Below the pieces are notes generated by a model. It did not search any database and had not been told where the DNA came from. It worked only from the letters and a program-made list of their open reading frames with translations. From positions 167,879 to 231,878 of the forward strand of contig NZ_BDAZ01000024.1 of NCBI RefSeq assembly GCF_001612725.1: 64,000 nt of DNA. The letters run 5' to 3'. The stretch is from Nocardia anaemiae NBRC 100462 (GTDB taxonomy: Bacteria > Actinomycetota > Actinomycetes > Mycobacteriales > Mycobacteriaceae). Position numbers and translations under genes: made by a program. Shown here in pieces: positions 50,519 through 60,071 of the stretch (position 1 is the first letter of the stretch; each line of letters opens with the position of its first letter).

Positions 50519-52209
50519 AGCACGAGCGGTTATCGGTCTCCGATTGGCGGGACGTGCCGGTTCAGCGTTATCCAGATAACTCTTGGCAATCTTCAGGGCA
50601 GTCCAACGGCGCTGAATCCTGGCAGCTGAACAATCAATGGGCGCAAGTCGATGCAGGATTCGACGGTGGTGGTGTTCAAGGCGAGGACCGGGATTTCGCC
50701 GCGTGGCAGGACCACGCATGGCAGAGCTACGGCGACAGCCAGGGTTACGGCACAAGCCAGACTTACCTACCGGGCCACGATCAAGGCGCTGGCCAGATCT
50801 ACGACGCAAGCCGAGAATATGGCGACAGCGTGGGCAACGGAAGCTGGCACGGTTTCGGCGGCGACTCCGATGAGAGCCTGGACTGGAACGGCGGCGCTAG
50901 CCAGGAATATGGCGAAGGCTCGGATTATGCCGCGGGACATGGCTACAACGCGGGCCTGGATTACGGCGACAGCCTGATCTACAGCACGAGCAATGCCGAC
51001 TGGCACGGGTTATCGGACGACCGCGATCAGGGTCCGGGCTGGAATGGCGGCGCTACCCAGGAATACCACGCATGCCTGGGTCACGGCACAAGCCAGGAGC
51101 ACGCGCACCCGGGCCATGCCGCAAGCTGGAACAACGGCGAAGGCACGGGTTTCGGCGCAAGCCCGAACTACAACGCCCGGCCGAACCACGACGCAAGCCT
51201 GCGGCACGACACAGGCCAGGAGCGCGACACGCAGCCCGGGCAGGTCTACGGCGTAGGCGAGGATTACAGCGGGGGCAACGGCGGCTGGCGCGGATTCGGT
51301 GACGGCCGTGATGGGGACACAGGCTGGGATGGCATTGCGTCGCAACGTCGCGATGCTGCTCGGCGCGACGACGAGTTGCGCCTTTGGTGTGCGGCTCGGG
51401 GTAGCGGTGCTCGCGATATCGAGGGGACGGCGGGGGCAGTTCAGGTAGGTACTCCTGGCGATTCGGCGGACCGGCAGGGTCGGCGGAAGAGGCCGGGTGG
51501 TGCGCATCGAGTGCCTGCGCCGCCGCGGGCGTTGAAGGGGCGGGTCGCGGTTATCGCGGTGGCGGCGGGCGCGATCGTTGCCGCAGGGCAGAATTTTGCG
51601 GCGGGTAGTGAGAAGTCGCCGCAGACAGCCGAATTGCAGGCCGTTGGGCAGCAGCGGGCGTTGGAACCGGTGAGCGATGAGCTGCCGACGACACCGGAGT
51701 TGCTCGATACCGCGACACCGACGAGTCTCGGCCAGTTCTCCGATGTGCTGGAGAACGGCGATAAGTTCGCGCAGGATCTGGCGGCGGAAGCGGAGTCGAA
51801 GCTGCGGCCGCTGTTCACGAAATTCGCCTCGGGCGCTTTCACTTCCGGATACGGCGAGCGCTGGGGCGTCCTGCATCCCGGTGTCGACGTCGCCGCCCCC
51901 ATCGGCACACCGATCTACGCCGTCGAGGACGGCACCGTCATCGACGCCGGACCGGCCGCCGGTTTCGGCATGTGGGTACGCATGCGCGGCGACGACGGCA
52001 CCGTCACGGTGTACGGCCACATCAATACCGCGCTGGTCTCGGTAGGCCAGCACGTCCTCGCGGGCGACGAGATCGCCACCGTCGGAAACCGCGGCGAATC
52101 CACCGGCCCGCACTGCCATTTCGAGGTCTGGCTCAACGGCACCGACCGCATCGACCCCCTCCCCTGGCTCGCCACCCGCGGCATCAGCCTCGGCTCCCAA
52201 CGCGACTGA
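50515..52209 (+). CDS. M23 family metallopeptidase (second of tandem pair)
   Basis: A 564-residue paralogue of the upstream gene. The first 340 residues are low-complexity, built of Gly/Asp/Tyr/His/Ser units (YGDSQGYGTSQTY, YGDSLIYSTSNADWHG); then a membrane helix (about 343-361), and an M23 domain with HPGVDVAAPIGTPIYAVEDG, YGHINT and GPHCHFEVWLNGT. From the membrane helix on it closely matches its neighbour (SLGQFxDxLxxGxKFAxDLA, KLRPLFTKFASG), while the N-terminal part has nothing in common beyond being repetitive. Confidence 0.88.
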   Translation: MKHERLSVSDWRDVPVQRYPDNSWQSSGQSNGAESWQLNNQWAQVDAGFDGGGVQGEDRDFAAWQDHAWQSYGDSQGYGTSQTYLPGHDQGAGQIYDASREYGDSVGNGSWHGFGGDSDESLDWNGGASQEYGEGSDYAAGHGYNAGLDYGDSLIYSTSNADWHGLSDDRDQGPGWNGGATQEYHACLGHGTSQEHAHPGHAASWNNGEGTGFGASPNYNARPNHDASLRHDTGQERDTQPGQVYGVGEDYSGGNGGWRGFGDGRDGDTGWDGIASQRRDAARRDDELRLWCAARGSGARDIEGTAGAVQVGTPGDSADRQGRRKRPGGAHRVPAPPRALKGRVAVIAVAAGAIVAAGQNFAAGSEKSPQTAELQAVGQQRALEPVSDELPTTPELLDTATPTSLGQFSDVLENGDKFAQDLAAEAESKLRPLFTKFASGAFTSGYGERWGVLHPGVDVAAPIGTPIYAVEDGTVIDAGPAAGFGMWVRMRGDDGTVTVYGHINTALVSVGQHVLAGDEIATVGNRGESTGPHCHFEVWLNGTDRIDPLPWLATRGISLGSQRD

Positions 52210-52401
52210 CCCGCAAAGCATTGGTCAGATGCTCACCATGCGCTGGCGGCATCGGTCTCCGGCAACTCGCCGAGCGTAGTGATATGGCGGTCGAATTCGC
52301 CGTGGGCGACCACCATTTGACTACGTTCGACGGAACTGCGGCCCTCGCGGCGACACCGCCAATTGTCTGCGCGACCTAGCGCGCGCGCACTGAAGCCGGG
52401 G

Positions 52402-52827
52402 CTACGGTGCGGCGGCGATCGCTAGTCCGAGCAAGCTCACGGCCTTGAACACTTCCAAGGCCACGTACCAGTAGTGCGCATGCGAGCGCGGCGATTCCGC
52501 GCCCGCGAGCACGCGGTCCGAGCGGCGAGTCAGCAGTGGCCGGACCGCGAGGAGTTGGATGGCGAGGATGGCAACGGCGACGCCTAGCCAGACCCGAACG
52601 GCACCGCTGGGCGCGACGACCAGGATCGCCACGATCAACAAGGCGGCGAGGATGGTCTCCGCGATATTCAGCGCACGGAATACCAGCCGTCCGATGCCGA
52701 GGCCGAGCGGCAGGGTGATCCCCGGCGCTCGGAACTTCAGCGGTGCCTCCAGGAACGAGATGGCCAGCACCATGCCCAGCCACAGCATCGGAAGCAACCA
52801 CAGCAGGTATTGCGCGACGGTTTCCAT
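52402..52827 (-). CDS. Four-helix membrane protein
   Basis: A 141-residue integral membrane protein with helices at about 4-22, 42-64, 68-92 and 118-137. FLEAPLKFRAPG after helix 1 is a distinctive loop that recurs in a family of small actinobacterial membrane proteins of unknown function. It is convergent with the second M23 gene and sits just after pcrA on the same strand. GTG 52836 is an alternative start. Confidence 0.75.
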   Translation of the reverse strand: METVAQYLLWLLPMLWLGMVLAISFLEAPLKFRAPGITLPLGLGIGRLVFRALNIAETILAALLIVAILVVAPSGAVRVWLGVAVAILAIQLLAVRPLLTRRSDRVLAGAESPRSHAHYWYVALEVFKAVSLLGLAIAAAP

Positions 52828-52871
52828 GTCGCGCACGCTACCGGCGATAGATCAGGGCCCCGAAGGTCCTA

Positions 52872-55493
52872 TCAGAGCTTGACCAGGGTGCGGCTGTATT
52901 GCGGGATGAGCCGGATCTTGCCCGCGGTGCCGAAGTCGATGGTGACGGTGGCCAGGGGCCCGAAGCCTTCGGCGGCTACCACACGGCCGAGGCCGTATTT
53001 GTCATCGCTGACTCGATCGCCGACAGCCAGTACCAGATTGGCATTATTGCGGCTCGCGCCGCCGGGCGCGGGGCGGCGCGGACCGCGATCGTTGACGCCC
53101 GGCCGCTGATTCCAGCCGTCTCGGGTCCAGTCGTGTTCCAGGCCATCGTCGTCGCCGCGTCGGCGGATGCCGCGAGTGAGCGGCGAACCCTTCGGCTCCA
53201 ACCGTTTCCAGTCGACGAGGTGGGCCGGAATCTCCTGGAGGAATCGGGATTCCGGATTCGAGACCGGCTGTCCCCAGCCGGAGCGCACCACCGCTCGGGT
53301 GACGTAGAGCCGCTGCCGTGCCCGGGTGATGCCGACGTAGGCGAGGCGGCGTTCCTCGGCCAGCTCGGTCGGATCGCCGAGTGCGCGCATATGCGGGAAC
53401 TGCCCGTCCTCCCAGCCGGTCACGAAGACCACCGGGAATTCCAGCCCCTTGGCGGTGTGCAGCGTCATCATGGTGACCACGCCGGAGCCCTCCTCGGGCA
53501 GCTGGTCACTATCGGCCACCAGTGAGACGCGTTCCAGGAAGGCGGCGAGTGAACCCGGATCGGGTTCGCCCTCGGCCACCTCCGGCACCAACCCTTCTTC
53601 TCGGGCGGCCTCGGCATTGTTGTATGCCTCGGAGCTGAATTCCCGCGCGACGCTCACCAATTCGTTCAGGTTGTCCAGCCGCGCGCCGTCCTGCGGATCG
53701 TCGGAGCCCTCCAACTCGGCCCGGTAGCCGGTGCGGTCGAGCACCGCTTCGACCATATTGCCGAGGTCGGGAAAGTCCTGATCCGCCTGCGCACCCGCCG
53801 CCCTTACCTCTTCGAGCAGGTCGAGGAATCCGGCGATCGCGCGTTGCGCCCGCGTATTCAACAGCGCCACTTTGCCATCGGCGGCATCGCGCAGTGCCTC
53901 GGCGAAACCGATACCGCGCTGTTCGGCGTGCACCGCGACACAGGCCTCGGCCCGGTCGCCGATGCCGCGACGCGGGGTGTTGAGGACGCGGCGCAGGCTC
54001 ACCGTGTCCTCCGGATTGTCGAGCACGCGCAGGTACGCGACGATATCGCGCACCTCCTTGCGCTCGTAGAAGCGCACGCCGCCGACCACCTTGTAGGGCA
54101 GTCCCATGCGAATGAAGATTTCTTCCAGCGCACGGGAATTGTTGTTGGTGCGGTAGAAGACCGCGACATCGCTGTAGTTGGCGTCGCCCGCGTCAACAAG
54201 CCGGTCGATCTCGCGGGCCACGAACGAGGCCTCGTCGTGCTCATTGTCGGCGACGTAGCCGGTGATCAGATCGCCCTCACCGGAATCGGTCCACAGCCGC
54301 TTGTCCCTGCGCTTCTCATTGCGCGATATCACCGCGTTCGCGGCGGACAGAATGTTCTGGGTGGAGCGGTAATTCTGTTCCAACAAAATGGTTTCCGCAT
54401 CCGGGAAGTCGCGTTCGAATTCCTCGATATTGCGGATGGTCGCGCCGCGGAAGGCGTAGATGGACTGGTCCGCATCACCGACGACGCACAGTTCGCTCGG
54501 CGCGACCGCGTCTTCGGCCTGCTCCTGCGCATGATGTCCGACCAGCTCGCGGACCAGGATGTACTGGGCGTGGTTGGTGTCCTGGTACTCGTCGACCAGC
54601 ACATGCCGGAACCGGCGGCGATAGTATTCGGCGACCTGCGGATGGTTCTGCAGCAGGGCCACCGTTTCGCCGATCAGATCGTCGAAGTCCAGGGCATTTG
54701 CCGAGCGCAACCGGCGCTGGTATTCGGTGTACACGCGGGCGACGAGTCCGGGCAGTTCGGTTTCATCGGTTTCGGCATCGGCGGTGGCCTGCTCCGGGCC
54801 GATGAGCTCGTTCTTCAAATTCGAGATGGCGGTGGCCAGCAGTCGCGCCGAATATTTCTTGACGTCGATATCGAAGTCGCGGCTGATCATGGTGAGCAAC
54901 CGCCGGGAATCGTCGGCGTCGTAGATGGAGAAATTCGAATTCAGACCGGGCAGCAGCGCGGCCTGCATGCGCAGGATTCGGACGCAGCTGGAGTGGAAGG
55001 TCGAGACCCACATGTTGTTCGCGCGCGGACCGACCAGCCCGCTCACCCGCTCACGCATTTCGGCGGCGGCCTTATTGGTGAAGGTGATGGCCAGGACCTG
55101 GCCGGGAGTCACCCCGCGGGCGGCCAGCAAATAGGCGATGCGCCTGGTGAGCACGGCGGTCTTGCCCGAACCCGCGCCCGCGACGATCAGCAGCGGCGCA
55201 CCGGTGTGCACCACGGCGGCGCGCTGCTGCGGGTTGAGGCCGTCGAGCAGTCGCTCGGCCTCCTCGGCGCGACGTTGCTCACGTTCGGCGCGGCGCTTTT
55301 CTTGTTCGACACGGTGCTTGTCGTCCACGACACGCCGCGCATCATCGACGGACGGATCCGGGACCACCGCCGCGGCAGGCACGGCAGAGTCACCCATCTC
55401 CTCGATGCGAGCAGCGTCGACCTGCGGTTTCTGGGCTGAATCCTGGTGCCGAGTCCGCCCGGCCTGCGTCTTGGGAGCCACCGTGATGTCCAT
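52872..55493 (-). CDS. pcrA: ATP-dependent DNA helicase PcrA/UvrD1
   Basis: An 873-residue SF1A helicase for nucleotide-excision repair and recombination control. After a 75-residue charged N-terminal extension come LNPQQRAAVVHT (Q motif), GAGSGKTAVLTRRIAYLL (Walker A), TFTNKAAAEMRERV (Ia), LVDEYQDTNHAQY (II), VGDADQSIYAFRGA (III), LEQNYRSTQNIL (IV), MTLHTAKGLEFPVVF (V) and EERRLAYVGITRAR (VI). The C-terminal tail with DRVSDDKYGLGRVV resembles the RNA-polymerase-binding Tudor-like fold of PcrA. In M. tuberculosis uvrD1 also lies between sucCD and the chorismate mutase. Confidence 0.96.
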   Translation of the reverse strand: MDITVAPKTQAGRTRHQDSAQKPQVDAARIEEMGDSAVPAAAVVPDPSVDDARRVVDDKHRVEQEKRRAEREQRRAEEAERLLDGLNPQQRAAVVHTGAPLLIVAGAGSGKTAVLTRRIAYLLAARGVTPGQVLAITFTNKAAAEMRERVSGLVGPRANNMWVSTFHSSCVRILRMQAALLPGLNSNFSIYDADDSRRLLTMISRDFDIDVKKYSARLLATAISNLKNELIGPEQATADAETDETELPGLVARVYTEYQRRLRSANALDFDDLIGETVALLQNHPQVAEYYRRRFRHVLVDEYQDTNHAQYILVRELVGHHAQEQAEDAVAPSELCVVGDADQSIYAFRGATIRNIEEFERDFPDAETILLEQNYRSTQNILSAANAVISRNEKRRDKRLWTDSGEGDLITGYVADNEHDEASFVAREIDRLVDAGDANYSDVAVFYRTNNNSRALEEIFIRMGLPYKVVGGVRFYERKEVRDIVAYLRVLDNPEDTVSLRRVLNTPRRGIGDRAEACVAVHAEQRGIGFAEALRDAADGKVALLNTRAQRAIAGFLDLLEEVRAAGAQADQDFPDLGNMVEAVLDRTGYRAELEGSDDPQDGARLDNLNELVSVAREFSSEAYNNAEAAREEGLVPEVAEGEPDPGSLAAFLERVSLVADSDQLPEEGSGVVTMMTLHTAKGLEFPVVFVTGWEDGQFPHMRALGDPTELAEERRLAYVGITRARQRLYVTRAVVRSGWGQPVSNPESRFLQEIPAHLVDWKRLEPKGSPLTRGIRRRGDDDGLEHDWTRDGWNQRPGVNDRGPRRPAPGGASRNNANLVLAVGDRVSDDKYGLGRVVAAEGFGPLATVTIDFGTAGKIRLIPQYSRTLVKL

Positions 55494-55872
55494 CGTCCAT
55501 CCACGCTACCGGCGGGCACCGACAGAGATGAAGTCCCGGCCGCCATCGGTGTCCATTCGGCGAACGGCGGATGAACCGCCCCGGGTCGACACGAGCGTCG
55601 CAACGTGCAAGCCTTCTCAGGAGATTCACAAAACGAAGTGTTTTGCATTGCTTCGGCCCCGTGGCAGACTGGCCAACATGACCTGCGCGACGGCCGCGAA
55701 TCATCCGATTCGGCTAACAGCCGGATATCGTGATCGCGGACTTTGTACCTGAGCGCGCTGCCTGGGGGGAGGATTGCAAGACCTACCAGGTTTGCTTTGC
55801 ACGGTGAAAGAACCGATCGGTAACGAGCTCGGCTCACCGGCCGATCCATGTTCTGACACGAGGAGATGAATG
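55494..55872. other. Divergent region between pcrA and chorismate mutase
   Basis: 379 bases without a supported gene. It must contain both promoters. AGGAG at 55861-55865 is the ribosome-binding site of the chorismate mutase. Confidence 0.5.
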
Positions 55873-56166
55873 ATGAGCACCCCCGCCACGACGACCGGGT
55901 CCGATTCGGCTCTGCCCCACACCGAGGCCGAGATCGACAAGCTCCGCAAGGAGATCGACCAGCTCGACGCGGAAATTCTGGCCGCCATCAAGCGCCGCAC
56001 CGAGGTCTCGCGGATCATCGGTCGCACGCGCATGGCCTCCGGCGGCCCCCGCCTCGTACACAGTCGTGAGATGAAGGTGCTCGAGCGCTTCAGCGAACTC
56101 GGCCAGGAGGGCCACACCCTCGCCATGCTGTTGCTGCGCCTCGGTCGCGGCCGACTCGGCCACTGA
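55873..56166 (+). CDS. Chorismate mutase (AroQ delta type)
   Basis: Converts chorismate to prephenate for Phe and Tyr synthesis. The 97-residue all-helical protein shows EIDKLRKEIDQLDAEILAAIKRRTEVSRIIGRTR, with the Arg and Lys of the active site, and ends LLLRLGRGRLGH, like M. tuberculosis Rv0948c, where this C terminus contacts DAHP synthase and boosts activity. AGGAG is 7 bases before ATG 55873; ATG 55870 is also possible. Confidence 0.93.
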   Translation: MSTPATTTGSDSALPHTEAEIDKLRKEIDQLDAEILAAIKRRTEVSRIIGRTRMASGGPRLVHSREMKVLERFSELGQEGHTLAMLLLRLGRGRLGH

Positions 56167-56236
56167 CCTTCTCCTGCCGCCACCAGCGGACCGATTGAAC
56201 CACGCGACGCTCGCAAGATCGCCGCATTCCACAAGG

Positions 56237-56268
56237 CCGCCCCGGGTGTATTTCACCCCGGGGCGGTC
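56237..56268. terminator. Terminator between chorismate mutase and aldehyde dehydrogenase
   Basis: Inverted repeat CCGCCCCGGG-TG / CA-CCCCGGGGCGG with one bulge and loop TATTT, between convergent genes. Confidence 0.75.
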
Positions 56269-56284
56269 GTTTCGCGTCTGCGGG

Positions 56285-57739
56285 TCAGGTGAGGGCGATG
56301 TACTTGGTGGACAGGTACTCCTCGATGCCCTCGATACCGCCTTCGCGGCCGAAGCCGGAGGCCTTGACACCACCGAAAGGTGCTGCCGGGTCGGAGATTA
56401 CGCCGCGGTTGATGCCGACCATGCCGGACTCGATGCCCTCGGCAATGCGAAGGGCGCGGTCGAGGTCTCGGGTGTAGACGTAGCTGACCAGGCCGAATTC
56501 GGTGTTGTTCGCGGCGGCGAGGCCCTCTTCCTCGGTTTCGAAGCCCACGACGGGTGCGACGGGGCCGAAGACCTCCTCACGCAGGATCCGAGCATTCGCC
56601 GGTACCTCGCTGAGGACGGTCGCGGGATAGAACCAGCCGGGGCCGCCGGGCGCCTTGCCGCCGAGGCGGACCTGCGCGCCGACCGCCACCGCGTCATCGA
56701 CCAATTCGCTGACGGTATTGAGCTGTTCTTCGTTGATCAGCGGGCCGAGCGTGGTATTCGGATCGGTGCCCGGTCCGAGGGTGACGGTATTCGACATCGC
56801 CTCCACGAGTTTGGTGGTGAACTCCTCCAGCACACCGTTCTGCACGTGGAAGCGGTTGGCCGCGGTACACGCCTCACCGCCATTGCGCAGTTTGGCGAGC
56901 ATCGCGCCCTGTACGGCGGCGTCGATATCGGCATCGTCGAAGACCACGAACGGTGCGTTGCCGCCGAGCTCCATCGAGGTTCGCAACAGTCCGTTCGCCG
57001 ACTTCTCCACCAGTTTCTTGCCGACCTCGGTGGATCCGGTGAAGGTGAGCTTGCGCAGGCGCGGATCGTCGAGCAGCGGCGCGGTGACGGCGCCGGAACG
57101 GCTGGAGGTGATCACCGAGAGCACCCCGTCCGGCAGACCCGCCTCGCTGCACAACTTCGCCAGCGCCAACATGGTCAGTGGGGTGGCCGATGCTGGCTTG
57201 ACGATCATCGTGCAACCAGCGGCCAGCGCCGGTCCGATCTTGCGGGTGCCCATGGCCAGCGGGAAGTTCCAGGGCGTGATGGCCAGACACGGCCCGACGG
57301 GCTGCTTGTGCACCATGATCCGCCCGGTGCCGGACGGCGCGTGCAGATAGCGTCCGTGCGCCCGCACCGCCTCCTCGCTGAACCAGCGGAAGAATTCGGC
57401 GCCGTAGCGCACCTCGTTGCGGCTTTCCGGCAGCGCCTTGCCCATCTCCAGCGTCATCAGCAGTGCGAATTCCTCGGCGCGCGCGGTCAGCTGTTCGAAG
57501 ACCCGGCGCAGGATCTCGCCGCGTTCGCGCGACGGTGTCGCCGCCCATTCGGCCTGCACCGCCGCGGCCGCATCCAGCGCGCGCACGGCGTCTTCCGGCG
57601 TGGCATCGGCGACCTGGGCCAGCACCTGACCGTCGGCCGGATTGTGCACCGCGAAGGTGCCGCCCCCGGTGGCGTCGACGGGACCACCGATCCACAGCTG
57701 CGTCGGTACGGATTGGAGTACTTCGCGTTCGGACACCAT
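56285..57739 (-). CDS. gabD: Succinate-semialdehyde dehydrogenase-like aldehyde dehydrogenase
   Basis: A 484-residue NAD(P)-dependent aldehyde dehydrogenase. CLAITPWNFPLAMGTRKIGPALAAGC, FTGSTEVGKKLVEKSA, SMELGGNAPFVVF (base Glu), and GGEACTAANR (nucleophile Cys) are typical of the succinate-semialdehyde dehydrogenase group, as is the C-terminal KASGFGREGGIEGIEEYLSTKYI. It would feed succinate to the TCA cycle, fitting the nearby sucCD, but other aldehydes are possible. Confidence 0.9.
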   Translation of the reverse strand: MVSEREVLQSVPTQLWIGGPVDATGGGTFAVHNPADGQVLAQVADATPEDAVRALDAAAAVQAEWAATPSRERGEILRRVFEQLTARAEEFALLMTLEMGKALPESRNEVRYGAEFFRWFSEEAVRAHGRYLHAPSGTGRIMVHKQPVGPCLAITPWNFPLAMGTRKIGPALAAGCTMIVKPASATPLTMLALAKLCSEAGLPDGVLSVITSSRSGAVTAPLLDDPRLRKLTFTGSTEVGKKLVEKSANGLLRTSMELGGNAPFVVFDDADIDAAVQGAMLAKLRNGGEACTAANRFHVQNGVLEEFTTKLVEAMSNTVTLGPGTDPNTTLGPLINEEQLNTVSELVDDAVAVGAQVRLGGKAPGGPGWFYPATVLSEVPANARILREEVFGPVAPVVGFETEEEGLAAANNTEFGLVSYVYTRDLDRALRIAEGIESGMVGINRGVISDPAAPFGGVKASGFGREGGIEGIEEYLSTKYIALT

Positions 57740-57933
57740 GTACCCCAGCCTAAGCCGCGCGCTCGCACATCACCCTCGACTCATCGATCCGAAATCACCG
57801 AGCTTTCCGAGCGGGCGCACACGCGGTTCGAGCGACACGCGAATGACCGACGCGGGTAGCCGTCAGGGCAACATGGGCGAAAGTATGCGGTCCTTGCCTG
57901 CGCGCCCGAACGAGTGCTTGTAACCTCGCGGAC

Positions 57934-59571
57934 GTGAGCAGCGACATCACCGCATCGGCGGCCTGGCGGAAACTGCACGAGCACCACAGCGCCGTCGCCG
58001 GACGACACCTGCGTGAATTCTTCGCCGAGGATCCCGACCGCGGCCGCGAGTTGATCGTCCAGGTCGGCGACCTGCACATCGACTACAGCAAGCACCGTGT
58101 CACCCGGGAAACCCTGCATCTGCTGGTCGAATTGGCGCATGAGGCCGGGGTGGCGCAACGGCGGGACGCGATGTACCGCGGCGACCACATCAACACCTCG
58201 GAGGACCGCGCGGTGGAACATATCGCGCTGCGTCTGCCCGAGGGCGAATCGGTCATCGTGGACGGTGCGGACGCGGGCGCCGAGGTGCACGAGGTGCTGC
58301 GGCGAATGGGCGAATTCACCGACGCGGTGCGCTCGGGTGCGTGGCGCGGCGCGACCGGCGAACGCATCAAGACGGTGGTGAATATCGGCATCGGCGGTTC
58401 GGATCTCGGCCCGGATATGGTGTACCGCGCGCTACGGCATTATGCCGATGCCGGGATCGCCGCCCGGTTCGTCTCGAATGTCGACCCGGCCGATCTGCTC
58501 GCGAAGCTCGACGGACTCGATCCGGCCAGCACGCTGTTCATCGTTGCCTCCAAGACGTTTTCGACGCTGGAGACGCTGACCAATGCCACCGCCGCCCGGC
58601 GCTGGCTGGTCGCCGCGCTCGGCGAGGACGCCGTGGCAAAGCATTTCGTGGCCGTCTCGACGAATGCCGAGCGGGTCGCCGATTTCGGCATCGATACCGC
58701 GAATATGTTCGGCTTCTGGGATTGGGTCGGCGGCCGCTATTCGGTGGATTCGGCTATCGGCCTCTCGGTGATGGCGACCATCGGCAAGGAGCGCTTCGCC
58801 GAATTCCTGGCCGGAATGCACGTCGTCGACCGACATTTCGCGACCGAACCGCTGGACCGGAACGGCCCGGTACTGCTCGGCCTGCTCGGCATCTGGTACT
58901 CGAACTTCTTCGGCGCGGAATCGCGTGCGGTGCTGCCCTATTCGAACGATCTGGCGCGCTTCCCGGCCTATCTGCAGCAGCTGACCATGGAGTCCAACGG
59001 CAAGTCGGTGCGTGCCGACGGGACCCCGGTGACCACCTCGACCGGTGAGATCTTCTGGGGCGAACCGGGAACCAACGGCCAGCACGCCTTCTATCAGCTG
59101 CTGCATCAGGGCACCCGACTGATTCCGGCCGATTTCATCGGATTCGCCCGTCCCACCGCCGATCTGCCCACCATCGACGGCAGCGGCAGCATGCACGACA
59201 TCCTGATGAGCAACCTGTTCGCGCAGACCAAGGTGCTCGCCTTCGGCAAGACGGCCGAGGAGATCGCCGCGGAGGGCACCGATCCGAAGGTGGTGCCGCA
59301 CAAGGTGATGCCGGGCAATCGGCCGAGCACGACCATTCTCGCGCCACAGCTGACACCGTCGGTGGTCGGGCAGTTGATCGCGCTCTACGAACATCAGGTA
59401 TTCGTCGAGGGCACCATCTGGGGCATCGATAGTTTCGACCAGTGGGGCGTGGAACTCGGCAAGCAGCAGGCGCTCGCGCTGGCCCCCTTGCTGACGTCTC
59501 CGGAAGAGCCGCGGCCGCAAGGGGACTCGTCCACCGACGCGCTGATCGGCTGGTATCGCGACAACCGCTGA
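57934..59571 (+). CDS. pgi: Glucose-6-phosphate isomerase
   Basis: Interconverts glucose-6-phosphate and fructose-6-phosphate. The 545-residue protein has both PGI signatures: VNIGIGGSDLGPDMVYRAL with FVSNVDPADL, and GIWYSNFFGAES...FPAYLQQLTMESNGK; GTNGQHAFYQLLHQG carries the catalytic His, and the C terminus DQWGVELGKQ the Lys. GTG start. Position matches Rv0946c near the chorismate mutase. Confidence 0.97.
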   Translation: MSSDITASAAWRKLHEHHSAVAGRHLREFFAEDPDRGRELIVQVGDLHIDYSKHRVTRETLHLLVELAHEAGVAQRRDAMYRGDHINTSEDRAVEHIALRLPEGESVIVDGADAGAEVHEVLRRMGEFTDAVRSGAWRGATGERIKTVVNIGIGGSDLGPDMVYRALRHYADAGIAARFVSNVDPADLLAKLDGLDPASTLFIVASKTFSTLETLTNATAARRWLVAALGEDAVAKHFVAVSTNAERVADFGIDTANMFGFWDWVGGRYSVDSAIGLSVMATIGKERFAEFLAGMHVVDRHFATEPLDRNGPVLLGLLGIWYSNFFGAESRAVLPYSNDLARFPAYLQQLTMESNGKSVRADGTPVTTSTGEIFWGEPGTNGQHAFYQLLHQGTRLIPADFIGFARPTADLPTIDGSGSMHDILMSNLFAQTKVLAFGKTAEEIAAEGTDPKVVPHKVMPGNRPSTTILAPQLTPSVVGQLIALYEHQVFVEGTIWGIDSFDQWGVELGKQQALALAPLLTSPEEPRPQGDSSTDALIGWYRDNR

Positions 59572-59574
59572 CGC

Positions 59575-59997
59575 TCAGCCGAGCGCTTGCGCCGTCTTGA
59601 TCAGGGCGGCAACGACATCCGGGAAGTCGGCGGTGATCTCCGGGCCGATTTCGGGGCCGACGGTATCCGCGGCGTCACCGATGATCTCGGTCCGGTAGAC
59701 GACGCGGGTCCATCCCTCTCCCGCCGGCTCCAGGCGGTGCTCGGTGACGACGGTGAAATCGCCGCCGTCCATTTCATCGGTGAACAGTTCGCCGGGTTCG
59801 ATCTCCACCAGGCGCATGCGCACGGTATCGCCGCCGGGCAGCGTCATGGTGAACGAGGTGCCGACCTCGAACGGGCCGTCGATTTCGATCTCGTCGAGCC
59901 CCTCGTTCCATTCGGGCCAGGACTCCATATCCGACCAGCACCGCCACAGCGCCTCCGGTGCGACCGCAGTCTCCGCGCTGTATTCGTACTCCCACAT
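59575..59997 (-). CDS. SRPBCC-family (START-like) lipid/small-molecule-binding protein
   Basis: A 140-residue single-domain protein of the polyketide cyclase/SRPBCC fold: WEYEYSAETAVAPEALWRCWSDMESWPEWNEGLDEIEIDGPFEVG is the characteristic start and DVVAALIKTAQAL the C-terminal helix lining the cavity. The ligand is unknown. It is convergent with pgi, three bases between the stops. Confidence 0.85.
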   Translation of the reverse strand: MWEYEYSAETAVAPEALWRCWSDMESWPEWNEGLDEIEIDGPFEVGTSFTMTLPGGDTVRMRLVEIEPGELFTDEMDGGDFTVVTEHRLEPAGEGWTRVVYRTEIIGDAADTVGPEIGPEITADFPDVVAALIKTAQALG

Positions 59998-60071
59998 TCC
60001 GCTTGCTCCCGGCTATCCGACATAAATCGTCGAGCGAGATCATGTCACCTCCAGCGTCATTCGGCGACGCA

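Noticed and set aside
53844..55439. A 531-codon plus-strand frame opposite pcrA
   Set aside because: All helicase motifs are on the minus strand; the antisense frame is a codon-bias artefact.
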